Counted from the stretch's first letter, positions 43,062-53,218 are shown. The stretch: DNA of 64,000 nt from Solobacterium sp. (GCA_017432325.1 JAFRJJ010000083.1:52630-116629); one strand, 5' to 3'. Notes: generated from the sequence alone by a model not told the origin. Numbers and translations: made by a program.

Positions 43062-44870
43062 TTATTTATCCTCCAGTTTCCTGCATATGCCTTCTGTGAT
43101 GCCATTTTCATTAAAAGCATCCACTCTTACAGCATAGTTTCTTCCATCGATCAAGGCACCGATCCGGTGTTCTCCCGGTTCAAATACCATCATACTGTGA
43201 TACAGTTTTTCTTCCGATGAACCGAACAGGATATTGTATCCAAGGGTATCTTCCTGCGGTTCGATGTTCACCAGCATATCCAGACTCCCGGAACGCTTTG
43301 CGGCATAAACCGGAGCACCCGGCTTTTCTCCCTCGCCCAGTCCGAATACCCGCAGACCGGAAACACAGGGGTTCTGTTCATACGGAACAGCAATGTCCCT
43401 TAAACGCAGATAACGGATCTGCAGACCTTCTTCCCTGACGATCAGGTCATGGGAGAGATCGGTATCCGCATTACTCTTGTCCTCTATGACGAACCAATTT
43501 GTTCCGTCAGAAGATCCTTCCAGTTTCCATTGTGTCTTCAGATTACGTTCTTCGATATAGCGTGCCTGTGATCCGGGACGGATCTCTCCGGGACACGGAA
43601 TATCGATATGATCGTCCGCAAAGTTTACCTGTACGGCATGGACTGAGAATACCTTGCCAAGATCCATACAGAGCCATTCATCTCTGCTGTTTGTCTCTGC
43701 TCTCCACCAGGTCTGAACATTTTCTTCGGCAGCTTTTGATGGTTCATTCCTTTCGGCAAAGGATGATGCACTCATTGTTTTCTTTACGCTTAACAGCATC
43801 CACTCCGGATCTCTCCAGGCATCCTGACGGAAGCCCGAGCAGCTCATCGGCCAGTCACCGTAGCGCTGATTGCAGTAAAGCTCCCCGTCTTTATCAAAGC
43901 CTGCCGGCCAGAGACCGACCCTGCGTTCAAAATCATGGTTTACGGAAATACGCATTGTGGAAGTATGCCACCAGTTGCCCTGGTCATCCTGCATTGTGGA
44001 ACCATGTCCTGCACCGGGAATAAATCCGCCCGGTTTGTAGGAGTACGGACTGTTTTCCGCCAGGACGAACGGTCCGAGCGGTGTTTCTCCAACATACACA
44101 GCATCGGAATACGTGTTGTACTGCGTACCAGGCGCCGCATACTGCAGATGGTATTTCCCGCAGTGCTTTGTCATCCATGCGCCTTCAATATACGGGCGGT
44201 TGGTAAACATGCCCCTGATCAGCGGTGCCACACCCGGCGGCAGACGGTCCTCCGGCACCCCGCTGTGTTTCAGGAAAGCCTGATATTTTGCCTCAACTTC
44301 TTCCTCTGATGCAGGAAGAGTCGTGTTATTTTCACCGATCCTTTCATATCCGATATGATGAGGATCACCAAAGAGCAGTTCTTTCTTTTCGGTGACAGGC
44401 CTCAGTGTTTCCGGATCAACTTCCACACCGTATACCGGTGTCGTATTGGAACAGCCCCAGTAGAAATACATTCTGCCGTCATCATCCCGGAACAGGTTGG
44501 GATCCCAGAACGGGAATGTTCCTTCGATCTTCTCATAAGGACCGTTCAGGATATCCTTTGTCCGGTAATAATCACAGGCATGTTCCCGGTTGGAAGCACA
44601 GTAATATACAAAGTCTCCGATCACCCGTACATCCGGCGCGTAATCATATAAGGGCAGTTCTGCCGGCAGACGGTGATTCTCCCAGCTCACCAGATCATCC
44701 GATACCCAGACACCCAGCGTCATGGACGCAAAGATCCAGTATCTTCCCTGAAAACAGATCATTGAAGGATCTGCGGCTTCTCTGCAGATCTGAAGTTGAC
44801 CGTGCTTTCTCGGGTCCGCATTGAACTGATAACGATAATTTATATTCAGAGGATTACAGAAGTATTTCAT
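43062..44870 (-). CDS. GH43 family glycosidase with C-terminal discoidin-like and Fn3-like domains
   Basis: The N-terminal five-bladed beta-propeller (about 20-330) holds the base in AADPSM (Asp34), DPNLF (Asp123) and the acid in YIEGAW (Glu229), the GH43 triad. It is followed by an F5/8 type C-like domain (about 375-510) and a fibronectin III-like end (about 520-602). Family members act on arabinosides, xylosides or galactosides. There is no signal peptide. The ATG at 44870 has AGGAG 9 nt before it. It overlaps the GH78 end by 17 nt. Confidence 0.88.
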   Translation of the reverse strand: MKYFCNPLNINYRYQFNADPRKHGQLQICREAADPSMICFQGRYWIFASMTLGVWVSDDLVSWENHRLPAELPLYDYAPDVRVIGDFVYYCASNREHACDYYRTKDILNGPYEKIEGTFPFWDPNLFRDDDGRMYFYWGCSNTTPVYGVEVDPETLRPVTEKKELLFGDPHHIGYERIGENNTTLPASEEEVEAKYQAFLKHSGVPEDRLPPGVAPLIRGMFTNRPYIEGAWMTKHCGKYHLQYAAPGTQYNTYSDAVYVGETPLGPFVLAENSPYSYKPGGFIPGAGHGSTMQDDQGNWWHTSTMRISVNHDFERRVGLWPAGFDKDGELYCNQRYGDWPMSCSGFRQDAWRDPEWMLLSVKKTMSASSFAERNEPSKAAEENVQTWWRAETNSRDEWLCMDLGKVFSVHAVQVNFADDHIDIPCPGEIRPGSQARYIEERNLKTQWKLEGSSDGTNWFVIEDKSNADTDLSHDLIVREEGLQIRYLRLRDIAVPYEQNPCVSGLRVFGLGEGEKPGAPVYAAKRSGSLDMLVNIEPQEDTLGYNILFGSSEEKLYHSMMVFEPGEHRIGALIDGRNYAVRVDAFNENGITEGICRKLEDK

Positions 44871-47121
44871 AGTGGTGTGCTCCTTTCTCTGCAGACTCCT
44901 TTCTGCCATCTGGCAGTTCGATCTCTGCTTCAAGCGGTACAGTGATATCCAGGATCAGCTTTCCTGACCCGTATTTCCAATTGCTTTCGATCGTTCCGAC
45001 AGGAGAATTCCAGCGGGCCTTTGCATATCCCAGCAGCTCTGAAGGCTGCGGTTTGATCGTGATCCTGCCGGCATCCAGATGAATACCGCATACTCCGCTG
45101 AACAGCCAGCCGCTGATCGCTCCATAGGAATAGTGATTCAGGGAATCGTGTACGGTACCGTCTTCACGGATCCCGTCCCATGTTTCCCAGATCGTAGTCG
45201 CTCCTTTTCTGACGGCATACAGCCATCCGGGACATTCTTCCTGCAGAAGCAGCCGGTAAGCAGTATCCGTGTATCCGTGATCTGCCAGTACCCGGCAGAG
45301 ATCCGGTGTGGAAAGGAATCCGGTATTCAGGTGATAACCGTTCTTTTTCACAAGTTCATTTAATGCTTCTGCAGCATCGATCGCTTCATCCCCATCCAGC
45401 AGTCCGAAGGCAAGCGGACGGACATATTCACACTGCCGCTCAGATTCGATCCTGCCGTTCTTTGTGCAGGTATACCGATATGCCAGTTTCGCATTCTCCG
45501 CGATCTCAGCGTATTTCCTTGCGTCTGTGTTTTTCCCGAGTATCTCTGCGATCTGTTTCATCAATGATGCAGAACGGAAATAATATGCTGTCGCAACTTC
45601 AGGATTGCCGTGCATCATGGTCTGCTTCATCACTTCCGTATTGTCCACATCCGGCTGACACCATTCTCCGAAATGGAAACCTTCGTCCACCAGATATTTC
45701 TTATAAGGGTTTTTCATGTTTCCGAGCCGTGTTTTTGATGCGCGCTTTTCACAGAAAGCCATCCAGCCTTTCATCATACGGTAATTCTCGGACAGGATCT
45801 CTTTCTTTCCATATGCTTTATATAAAGCCCAGGGCACCAGAATGCAGGCGTCTCCCCATCCGGCAGAGCCCTGCAGCATGTTCGAGATCACACTGCCGCT
45901 GTTGTTCACCGGTGCGATATTCTCTACAAGACCGTCGTCATGCTGTGCAATGCGGCATTCTTCCAGCCATTTTTTCAGCACAGGATAGCAGTCAGCCAGG
46001 TATACGGCAGTCGGTGCAAATACACCGGCATCACCGGTCCATCCTGCTCTTTCTCTTGTCGGACAGTCGGTCGGGATGTCCACGAAATTGGAACGCATGG
46101 ACCAGAGGCTGTTTAGAAACAGCCTGTTCACATCTTCATTCCCGCATGTAAAGAAGCCTGTCTGCGGCATTTCGGAATATACAGCAATGGCTGTAAACTG
46201 CGCGTCGGAAAGATCGATGTCTGTTTCAACTTTCGCATAACGGAAGCCGAACATGCAGAAAGAGGGATGATAAACATTTTCCCCGTCTTTGCAGATATAC
46301 TCTGTCTTCTGAGGAATGCCTCCGTTTTGATTGCGGTCCCCCGGGTCAAAGTTGCTCTGGGTGAAATTACCGTTTTCATCCAGTGTTTCCCCGTGCCATA
46401 ATGTGATCTTCTGTCCTGCTTCCGCATGGACCCTGATCTCAGTATAACCGGCAAGGTTCTGCCCGAAGTCGATCACCGTTTCCCCGTTTGGTGTTCTGAT
46501 GATCTTTCCTGCAAAGCGTTCCTGTTCTCTGACCGTTACGCCATGATCAGCTTTCAGGCTGCTGTATGCAAAATCCCCGACAGTCACATGGTGCCAGTCT
46601 ATGATCTCTTCCTTCCGGGCATCATACATCTCTCCCTGCTGAAGATCATTCACCCTGACCGGTCCCTGTTGGGAAGCTTCCCAGGTCTCATCACTGAAAC
46701 AGACCGCCTTGCCATCCGCTTCCAGCTGACAGAGCAGCGCGATGTCTTCACCGTAATAATTGCGCAGACCGTCAATACCGACACTTCCGCGATACCATCC
46801 GTCTCCAAGTGTTACGATCAGTTCATTTGTTCCTGTTTTCAGAAGATCACAGACATCATATGCCTGAACACAAAGACGTTTCCGATAGTCACCGGTTCCC
46901 GGTGCCAGCACAAAGTTTCCGACACGCTGTCCGTTCAGATATGCTTCATAAAGACCATGGCATGTCATATAAAGCACTGCAGACCTGATCGTTCCTGCCT
47001 CAAACTGTTTGCGCAGTACTGAAGCAGGCTGCTTTACAGACGGATCATGCGGCAGTTCCGGATCGATCCATTTTGCCTGCCAGACTGCAGGAAGTGTTCC
47101 GTAATAACGATTCTTTTCCAT
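44854..47121 (-). CDS. GH78 alpha-L-rhamnosidase
   Basis: This 755-residue enzyme should release terminal rhamnose from plant glycosides or rhamnogalacturonan side chains. It has the N-terminal beta-sandwich domains, with AYLNGQRVGNFVLAPG. The catalytic alpha6/alpha6 barrel carries the conserved DCPTRERAGWTGDAGVF segment (Asp and Glu residues at the active site). There is no signal peptide. The ATG at 47121 has AGAGG 7 nt before it. It is flanked by an isomerase and GH43, and rhamnose itself would need an isomerase and kinase that are not obvious here. Confidence 0.93.
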   Translation of the reverse strand: MEKNRYYGTLPAVWQAKWIDPELPHDPSVKQPASVLRKQFEAGTIRSAVLYMTCHGLYEAYLNGQRVGNFVLAPGTGDYRKRLCVQAYDVCDLLKTGTNELIVTLGDGWYRGSVGIDGLRNYYGEDIALLCQLEADGKAVCFSDETWEASQQGPVRVNDLQQGEMYDARKEEIIDWHHVTVGDFAYSSLKADHGVTVREQERFAGKIIRTPNGETVIDFGQNLAGYTEIRVHAEAGQKITLWHGETLDENGNFTQSNFDPGDRNQNGGIPQKTEYICKDGENVYHPSFCMFGFRYAKVETDIDLSDAQFTAIAVYSEMPQTGFFTCGNEDVNRLFLNSLWSMRSNFVDIPTDCPTRERAGWTGDAGVFAPTAVYLADCYPVLKKWLEECRIAQHDDGLVENIAPVNNSGSVISNMLQGSAGWGDACILVPWALYKAYGKKEILSENYRMMKGWMAFCEKRASKTRLGNMKNPYKKYLVDEGFHFGEWCQPDVDNTEVMKQTMMHGNPEVATAYYFRSASLMKQIAEILGKNTDARKYAEIAENAKLAYRYTCTKNGRIESERQCEYVRPLAFGLLDGDEAIDAAEALNELVKKNGYHLNTGFLSTPDLCRVLADHGYTDTAYRLLLQEECPGWLYAVRKGATTIWETWDGIREDGTVHDSLNHYSYGAISGWLFSGVCGIHLDAGRITIKPQPSELLGYAKARWNSPVGTIESNWKYGSGKLILDITVPLEAEIELPDGRKESAEKGAHHYEILL

Positions 47122-47122
47122 A

Positions 47123-47968
47123 TCAGAACCTCTCATTCAGCCATGCGGCACTCAGTTCAATACTCTTCAGCGGATCTTTATCGATCCAGTTCTTATGACT
47201 TTCCAGTACGACAGCTTCTATGCCATTGCCCACAGCAATATCCTTCAGTCGGTCGAGATCCATGTTTCCTGTCCCAAGCTCCATACTGTCTGCTTTCAGG
47301 ATCGGCGTCATTGCCGGACCTTTCTGCCTGCTTCCCCGGTCATTGATATGCCAGAGCTTCATGTGTGAACCAAGCTTTTCCATCCAGCCTGCCGCATCGG
47401 CTCCTCCGTCCGTAAACCAGTAGCTGTCAAACTCAAAGTTCACATATTCCGGATCTGTTTCGCCAAGCAGGATGTCGTATGCGCGTACACCCGGCTTGAC
47501 CTGCAGCAGTTCCACATTGTGATTATGATAAAGCAGATGCAGACCATTTTCCTTCAGCGTTTTTCCTGTCTGGTCCAGACGTCCTGCCAGATCTTTTACT
47601 GACGACTCATCGGAATAATCAAACCGGTACATCCCTGTTATGACCACTGTATCCGTATTGAAACTCTTCGCTTCCTTTATCACTTCATCCGTTTCCCTTT
47701 CCAGGGATCCGAGATCTGCATGCAGGCTGATCACGGACAGTCCGGAGGTGCTGATCATCTCATGCCAGTCCAGCTTCCCGCCGTTTCCCGTCGGCATGCC
47801 TGCTGCTTTTGTGAGTGCTCTTACCATCAGGGAACTGGGGTGGATCATAAAGCGGTTCAGTTCGATCCCGTCATAGCCGGCATTCCTGATCCTTACCAGT
47901 GCATTCACTGCCTGTTCTCTGTTTTTAGTTACAGTTCCCAGCATGATCTGCTGTACACCTTTTCTCAT
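47123..47968 (-). CDS. Sugar phosphate isomerase/epimerase-like TIM-barrel protein (glycoside operon)
   Basis: This 281-residue TIM-barrel protein of the AP-endonuclease-2 superfamily has the metal segments YHNHNVELL (His), NFEFDSYWF (Glu/Asp), KLWHINDRG (His) and AVVLESHKNW (Glu). The substrate is unknown; it could isomerise a released sugar or act on a 3-keto-glycoside. The ATG at 47968 has AAAGG 9 nt away, and the GTG at 47977 is less likely. It lies between GH2 and GH78 genes in a tight operon. Confidence 0.78.
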   Translation of the reverse strand: MRKGVQQIMLGTVTKNREQAVNALVRIRNAGYDGIELNRFMIHPSSLMVRALTKAAGMPTGNGGKLDWHEMISTSGLSVISLHADLGSLERETDEVIKEAKSFNTDTVVITGMYRFDYSDESSVKDLAGRLDQTGKTLKENGLHLLYHNHNVELLQVKPGVRAYDILLGETDPEYVNFEFDSYWFTDGGADAAGWMEKLGSHMKLWHINDRGSRQKGPAMTPILKADSMELGTGNMDLDRLKDIAVGNGIEAVVLESHKNWIDKDPLKSIELSAAWLNERF

Positions 47969-47991
47969 ATGATCCACCCTTTTCCTTTCAT

Positions 47992-50181
47992 TTATGCTTT
48001 TCTGATTCCCTGCAGAACACGGTTGAGCTGCTTGATGCTTTCTTCATCCGCTCCGCTCTGCTTGAGCAGGGACATTAATGTCATTCTGGCCATCATTCTC
48101 TGAAGGCCTGGATTATCTTTGACCGCGTCTGCTACATCACCGCGCTCAGACGCGCCTTTTGCCATCATTGCATCGATGATCGCTCCTGCCTGCGGATTTT
48201 CACGGATCGCACCCAGCGTATCCTGAATGGAGAAGCAGGAAGGATCGATCTCATCTGCATCAAACCAGTTGGTAACGGAAGCTGCTGCTTTATTGAAGAT
48301 ATAGCTTTCTTCCGGTTCGCTGACTCTGTTGATGCACATCGTGTCAGACACATTTCCGGCTTCCGCACGGATCACATGATTGCCCATCAGCGGGATCCGG
48401 AAGCGGAATACAGTCTTACCTGTTTCCGTCCCAATCAGTGTACCGTCAACATACAGACGGACTTCATTCTGATTGGAATATACTTTGATCTCTGTTTCAT
48501 CTTCGCAGCGGTTCACATATCTCTTTCCGCACAGATGTACAAACGGTTCTTTATGATTCCAGGCAGCTTTGTACAGCCAGAATGCATCCTTGCGGGTCTG
48601 ACGGTCGAATGTCACCAGTCCTTTCTGGTTTTCACCGTGCTTTCCGCCTTCATCTCTTCCATCTGCCGCAAAATCAAACAGATTCCATACATGCGTTGCC
48701 CAGAGATACGGACGATCTTCGATCAACTTCAGCATATGTTCATGATACAGTGCCTGATACTCTTCCGTATAGTCACCCTTCTCCGGATGAGATGAATGGA
48801 ATGCCGGATTGGCATCAGCGCCGTATTCGGAGAATCCGATTACTCTGTCCGGATATTTTTCGTGGTATTCATCGAAGAACTCATCGTTCTGTTCCAGATC
48901 ACCGAGATACCATCCGAAGTACAGGTTGTAGCTGTTGATATCCGGGATCTCCAGGATCGGGCTGTCTGTTTCCAGCATGAATACATTCGCCATGGTCGTC
49001 AGACGTGTCGGATCCATTCTGTGGCACAGTTCATTCAGCAGTCTGTGGTTTTCCAGCAGATCTTCATTGACAGCGCTGGCAGCGGTGATCTCATTGGACA
49101 GACCCCATACCGCAATGCACGGATGGTTATAGCACTGGGTGATCAGTTCTTTCATCTGACTCAGTGTGTTTTCCCTGCCTTCACTCATATGCATCGTGAT
49201 ATACGGGATCTCTGCCCAGACAACGATGCCGTTTTCATCGCACAGATCATAGAATTCCTGAGCATGCTGGTAATGAGCAAGACGAAGTGTATTGGCACCG
49301 AGTTCACGGATGATCGCCATATCCGCTTCCAGGTCTTCTCTGCAGACAGCGTTTCCTTTGCCTTTCAGGTCCTGATGGCGGCTGACTCCGCGCAGCGGGT
49401 AGCTGCGTCCGTTCAGGAAGAAGCCCTTCTGCGGGTCGCAGGCAAATACCCTGCAGCCGAATCTTGTGCTGATTTCATCACCGGAAGCCAGTTTTGCGGA
49501 TGCTGTATAGAGGAACGGATCATCCATACCGTCCCAAAGATGGACATTTTCAATGACGAATTCTGCTTTCTTTTCACAGGTTTTTGTTTCCCCGTTGACA
49601 GTGATCTCAACACTGTTTCCGTTATGCCATGTCTCAACAGTGACATGCGCGCATTTCTTCTCAAGATCTACGACAGGCGTCACTTTGATACCCGGCGTTC
49701 CGTCTTTCAGCAGTTCAAAGTGTTCTTCAGGAACCGCGATCAGACTGACCAGTCTGTAGAGACCGCCATAGAAGGTAAAGTCTGCTTTCTGCGGATATAC
49801 TGTACGGCTGTCCGCATTATTGACGGATACTGCCAGAATATTTGTTTCTTCCAGCTTGCCGCTCAGTTCCGTACGGAATGCGGAATAACCGCCGTCATGA
49901 TGCACGAGATGTTTTCCGTTCAGATATACATCCGCGCTCATTGCCGCCCCGGCAAATTCCAGAAACAGACGTTCTCCTTCTGTTTCTTCTCTGCTCAGTT
50001 CACGTACATACCAGCATGTTCCGCGGTGGTAATCATTTCCGCCGTCCTGTCCGTCAACAGCATTCCATGTATGCGGCAATGAAACTGATTCACCCTGTGC
50101 AGCATATTCCATTGCTGTTTCGCAGGGAATATCGGCTTTCAGGAATTTCCATCCGTCTTTCAGTACTGTGATCTTACGCAT
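47992..50181 (-). CDS. GH2 family beta-galactosidase-like glycosidase
   Basis: This 729-residue GH2 enzyme has an N-terminal jelly roll (SLPHTWNAVDGQDGG...), Ig-like domain, TIM barrel and C-terminal domains. The acid/base lies in WGLSNEI and the nucleophile in GFSEYGA. NQKGLVTFDR and KDAFWLYKA are typical of Bacillota beta-galactosidases. A C-terminal extension after about residue 600 holds a helical segment. There is no signal peptide. Its start overlaps the symporter stop by 8 nt. It could also act as a beta-glucuronidase, but the motifs favour a galactosidase. Confidence 0.88.
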   Translation of the reverse strand: MRKITVLKDGWKFLKADIPCETAMEYAAQGESVSLPHTWNAVDGQDGGNDYHRGTCWYVRELSREETEGERLFLEFAGAAMSADVYLNGKHLVHHDGGYSAFRTELSGKLEETNILAVSVNNADSRTVYPQKADFTFYGGLYRLVSLIAVPEEHFELLKDGTPGIKVTPVVDLEKKCAHVTVETWHNGNSVEITVNGETKTCEKKAEFVIENVHLWDGMDDPFLYTASAKLASGDEISTRFGCRVFACDPQKGFFLNGRSYPLRGVSRHQDLKGKGNAVCREDLEADMAIIRELGANTLRLAHYQHAQEFYDLCDENGIVVWAEIPYITMHMSEGRENTLSQMKELITQCYNHPCIAVWGLSNEITAASAVNEDLLENHRLLNELCHRMDPTRLTTMANVFMLETDSPILEIPDINSYNLYFGWYLGDLEQNDEFFDEYHEKYPDRVIGFSEYGADANPAFHSSHPEKGDYTEEYQALYHEHMLKLIEDRPYLWATHVWNLFDFAADGRDEGGKHGENQKGLVTFDRQTRKDAFWLYKAAWNHKEPFVHLCGKRYVNRCEDETEIKVYSNQNEVRLYVDGTLIGTETGKTVFRFRIPLMGNHVIRAEAGNVSDTMCINRVSEPEESYIFNKAAASVTNWFDADEIDPSCFSIQDTLGAIRENPQAGAIIDAMMAKGASERGDVADAVKDNPGLQRMMARMTLMSLLKQSGADEESIKQLNRVLQGIRKA

Positions 50182-51691
50182 TTACCGGATCTCCTTTATG
50201 CAGTTCTTCTTCAAACAGAGCTTTCTGTGCTTCTCCTTTTCTGTCCGCGATGTCTTTCTGCACCCTTTCCATTTCTTTTCTGTCAAGTCCGCAGCTCTTC
50301 ATTGCCCACAGCGTGCAGAGGAAACCGAGGATCGCCAGACCGTAACGCAGGAACATTGTCATGAAGAAGACGCCGTTTGTGGAAGGATCTCCGGGCTGCG
50401 GCATAGTGGATGTATAGCCGATCAGGGCAACGCATCCTGTTGCGATCGCAGCAGAGAAGGATGAAACGATCTTATCTACCAGGCTGTAAGTACCTGTGAC
50501 AACTGCCGGAATATATTTGCCGGAACGGTCAAGTTCATAGTCAATGATATCAGCCATGAATCCTGTATTGGCTGTTGTAACACACATTGAGAATCCGTTG
50601 ACGACAAAGGTCAGAACCACGAACACGATCATTGTAATCCCCATATGGGCGATGGACTGTGTTCCTGCTGTAAAGCGGACGATGATGAAGAAGAGGATCA
50701 TAACTGCATTGGCGATCAGTGAATTGCGTGTCCAGGTAACAATGGATTCTTTGTTGCCGTGTTTGCCGGCGTAGCGTGCCCCATAGATTGCAAACAGGAT
50801 CGACGGCAGCATACCGATCATGCTGAGAGTTGTCGCAAGACCCATATTTCCGATCAGGATACCGTTCAGCATCGTGCTGACGATGGATGCAGAGGAAGCC
50901 TGCTGGGCGATCTTATCGGAGGAAGCAGAGATGATGTAGCTCTGAAGGGGTTTGTTGCTCTTGAGTACGTCCACCATATCACTCAGCTTCAGATGTTCTG
51001 TCTTGCCGATGCCTTCGAAGTTTTCCGGTTTATCATAAGCAGAGATACCGATGCAGACCAGTACTACACCGACAAAGGAGATCGTTACGCACAGCCATGT
51101 TACGATGTTCAGGAATTCCTGATTGAAGCTTCCGCCGAATGCCGGCATCAGTTTTGTATAGACAATGATATTCAGTGCCATCGGTGTAATATAGTTCAGT
51201 GCTGTCTGCCAAACACCGACTGTCGGACGCTGTTTCGGATCATTTGTCATCAGCGCAGGAAGTGTCTGCGCAGTCATATTGATGATCGTATAACCGATGA
51301 CATACAGCATATAGAATCCAAGGAATGTCGCAACCCCGTGTCCCTTGCTGGAGAAGAAGTTGAACATGCAGAGCAGGCCGGCGCACTGGATCACCCAGCC
51401 CAGTAACATCAATGGACGTACTTTGCCGAACGGTGTCATAACACGGTCATAGAGGAATGCCAGGATCGGATCCGTGATCGCGTCAAAGATACGTGTAAAT
51501 GTGAGCAGTCCGCCGACCACAAGTGTTGCGATTCCGTAACCGATGCTTGCGGAATAGCTTGCAAGACCGATCAGGAAATAGACAGCCATGCCGTTAAATG
51601 CGTTGAAGGCGACCAGAATGATCTGCCAGAGCTTTGCGCGGCGGTATTCAACAGTACCAGCCGTCGTCTGAGTAAGTGTTTCCTTTTCCAT
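50174..51691 (-). CDS. GPH (glycoside-pentoside-hexuronide) cation symporter
   Basis: This 505-residue 12-helix MFS-type symporter of the GPH family (MelB/LacS-like) shows DAITDPILAFLYDR near the start, a family landmark of the second helix. It is the first gene of the glycoside operon, with a cre site in its upstream region. It likely brings in a disaccharide or glycoside cleaved by the GH2, GH78, GH43 and GH1 enzymes encoded after it. AAAGGAG precedes the ATG. There is no C-terminal IIA-like domain. Confidence 0.9.
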   Translation of the reverse strand: MEKETLTQTTAGTVEYRRAKLWQIILVAFNAFNGMAVYFLIGLASYSASIGYGIATLVVGGLLTFTRIFDAITDPILAFLYDRVMTPFGKVRPLMLLGWVIQCAGLLCMFNFFSSKGHGVATFLGFYMLYVIGYTIINMTAQTLPALMTNDPKQRPTVGVWQTALNYITPMALNIIVYTKLMPAFGGSFNQEFLNIVTWLCVTISFVGVVLVCIGISAYDKPENFEGIGKTEHLKLSDMVDVLKSNKPLQSYIISASSDKIAQQASSASIVSTMLNGILIGNMGLATTLSMIGMLPSILFAIYGARYAGKHGNKESIVTWTRNSLIANAVMILFFIIVRFTAGTQSIAHMGITMIVFVVLTFVVNGFSMCVTTANTGFMADIIDYELDRSGKYIPAVVTGTYSLVDKIVSSFSAAIATGCVALIGYTSTMPQPGDPSTNGVFFMTMFLRYGLAILGFLCTLWAMKSCGLDRKEMERVQKDIADRKGEAQKALFEEELHKGDPVNA

Positions 51692-51756
51692 GAGTATTCT
51701 CCTTTTTTGAATCCGGTGCAGTATTTCTTCTATGCACCACGCATTTTTATTGTAAG

Positions 51757-51770
51757 TGTAAGCGTTTTCT
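51757..51770. promoter_or_regulatory. cre site (CcpA) upstream of the GPH symporter
   Basis: TGTAAGCGTTTTCT fits cre TGWAANCGNTNWCA at 13 of 14 positions. On the minus strand it sits just upstream of a candidate -10 TACAAT, so CcpA would block the symporter promoter. Confidence 0.7.
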
Positions 51771-51882
51771 CACAACAGTCAGAAACTAAGGCCAAAATTA
51801 CAAAAATTCATTATTATTAAGCATCAAAACAGCGCATAATAATAGTAAATCGGTATTTTTCAGTATCAGGGGGGTATATTTT

Positions 51883-53121
51883 ATGGCGTCTGAAATGACT
51901 CGGGGAGAACAAAATCTTGTATTGTTTCAAAGCCTGATCCCGACAAGCGAAAAACTGTATGTCTGGTGCTATGACAAAGACGGCGGATTTATAGCTTCTT
52001 CCTGTCCGCAGGAAGAGCAGACCCTGCTTGACCAGACCTTCTATATATTCGGCGGCCTTGAGAAACTGACGGCTTATGCCAGGGATACAGCGAAAACATA
52101 TCCGGAAATGATCGGTTCTCCGATCGGCATGCAATGGGCACTGAGTTATGAATCCGAACGCAACAGAGGCCTGATCTTTGTTATCGGTCCGGTATTCTAT
52201 ACCCCGCCGGATGAAAAACAGATCCGCAATGCACTGATCCCCTATATCCGCAACCCGCAAAGATCTTCCTGGTCGGATTCACTCTGCGGACTGCTCGGAG
52301 AACTCTCGGTCATGTCCTACTCTGTATTCATCCGATATGTCCTGATCATCCACAACACACTGACCGGGCAGAAGCTGGATCTGCAGACATTTCACAAAAA
52401 GACAGGCGCAGACCTGAACAGGAAAACTTCCACTGCTTCCGGTCATGACAGATATAAGATCTATGTTTCCGAAAAAGCAATGCTTGATACAGTCAGGCGC
52501 GGTGACATTGATTATATGGATGCCTTACAGAACAGTATGGAAATGAGTTCAGGCGTGCCTGTAAAAGGACAGGAACCTCTTCGTCAGATCAAGACCAGCA
52601 TCGTCGTATTTACCACTCTGGTCTGCCGGGCAGCCATGGAGGGCGGACTGTCTCCGGATATCGCTTATGACCTCGGTGATTCTTATATCCAGTCTGTGGA
52701 AGACTGCCGTGATTCCGGTGAACTGAATGCACTGGCTCATGCGATGTATCATGATTTTGTCTATCGTGTTCATTATCTCCACAGCAACCCCAGCTATTCC
52801 CATGCTATTCAGAAGTGCTGTGATTATATCAATCTCAGTCTGGACCGTAAAATTCATACGGCAGATCTTGCGGCACTGGCCGGATACACAGAATATTACC
52901 TGACAGAAAAATTCAAAAAAGAGACAGGTCAGTCCGTCTCCTCTTTTATCCGTACCGCAAAAATCGAACGGGCAAAGACTCTGCTGAAGACAACCGGGCT
53001 TCCCATCCATGAGATCGCTGATATGCTTGCCTTCAATACTCCCAATTACTTTATACAGGTATTCCGTGATATTACCGGCATGTCCCCTGCACAGTATCGT
53101 AAGCAGTGGAAAATCGAATAA
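51883..53121 (+). CDS. AraC family transcriptional regulator (glycoside operon)
   Basis: This 412-residue regulator has a long N-terminal sensor region (about 1-300) with no family I can name. The C-terminal AraC double HTH (about 310-412) includes LAALAGYTEYYLTEKFKKET and FNTPNYFIQVFRDITGMSPAQY. It is divergent from the GPH symporter and the glycoside operon, which it probably activates. GGGGGG lies 8 nt before the ATG. It could sense a plant glycoside or its aglycone product, but this is inference. Confidence 0.88.
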   Translation: MASEMTRGEQNLVLFQSLIPTSEKLYVWCYDKDGGFIASSCPQEEQTLLDQTFYIFGGLEKLTAYARDTAKTYPEMIGSPIGMQWALSYESERNRGLIFVIGPVFYTPPDEKQIRNALIPYIRNPQRSSWSDSLCGLLGELSVMSYSVFIRYVLIIHNTLTGQKLDLQTFHKKTGADLNRKTSTASGHDRYKIYVSEKAMLDTVRRGDIDYMDALQNSMEMSSGVPVKGQEPLRQIKTSIVVFTTLVCRAAMEGGLSPDIAYDLGDSYIQSVEDCRDSGELNALAHAMYHDFVYRVHYLHSNPSYSHAIQKCCDYINLSLDRKIHTADLAALAGYTEYYLTEKFKKETGQSVSSFIRTAKIERAKTLLKTTGLPIHEIADMLAFNTPNYFIQVFRDITGMSPAQYRKQWKIE

Positions 53122-53128
53122 CTGTCTG

Positions 53129-53168
53129 CTGAAAAGAATCCGGAGATCGTCTTCCGGATTCTTTTCAG
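53129..53168. terminator. Bidirectional terminator between AraC and ManA-ROK genes
   Basis: A 16-bp perfect stem (53129-53144 with 53153-53168) has an 8-nt loop, and the arms carry A-rich and T-rich ends so that it can work on both strands. It separates two convergent genes. Confidence 0.92.
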
Positions 53169-53218
53169 TCCATTCTCTTCTGCCTGATTTCACTCCGCCC
53201 GTTTTCCTGGTTTTCTGA

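Noticed and set aside
48796..50082. Rightward open frame of about 428 codons opposite the GH2 gene
   Set aside because: Antisense to GH2 with all catalytic motifs in the leftward frame; composition is unlike real proteins.
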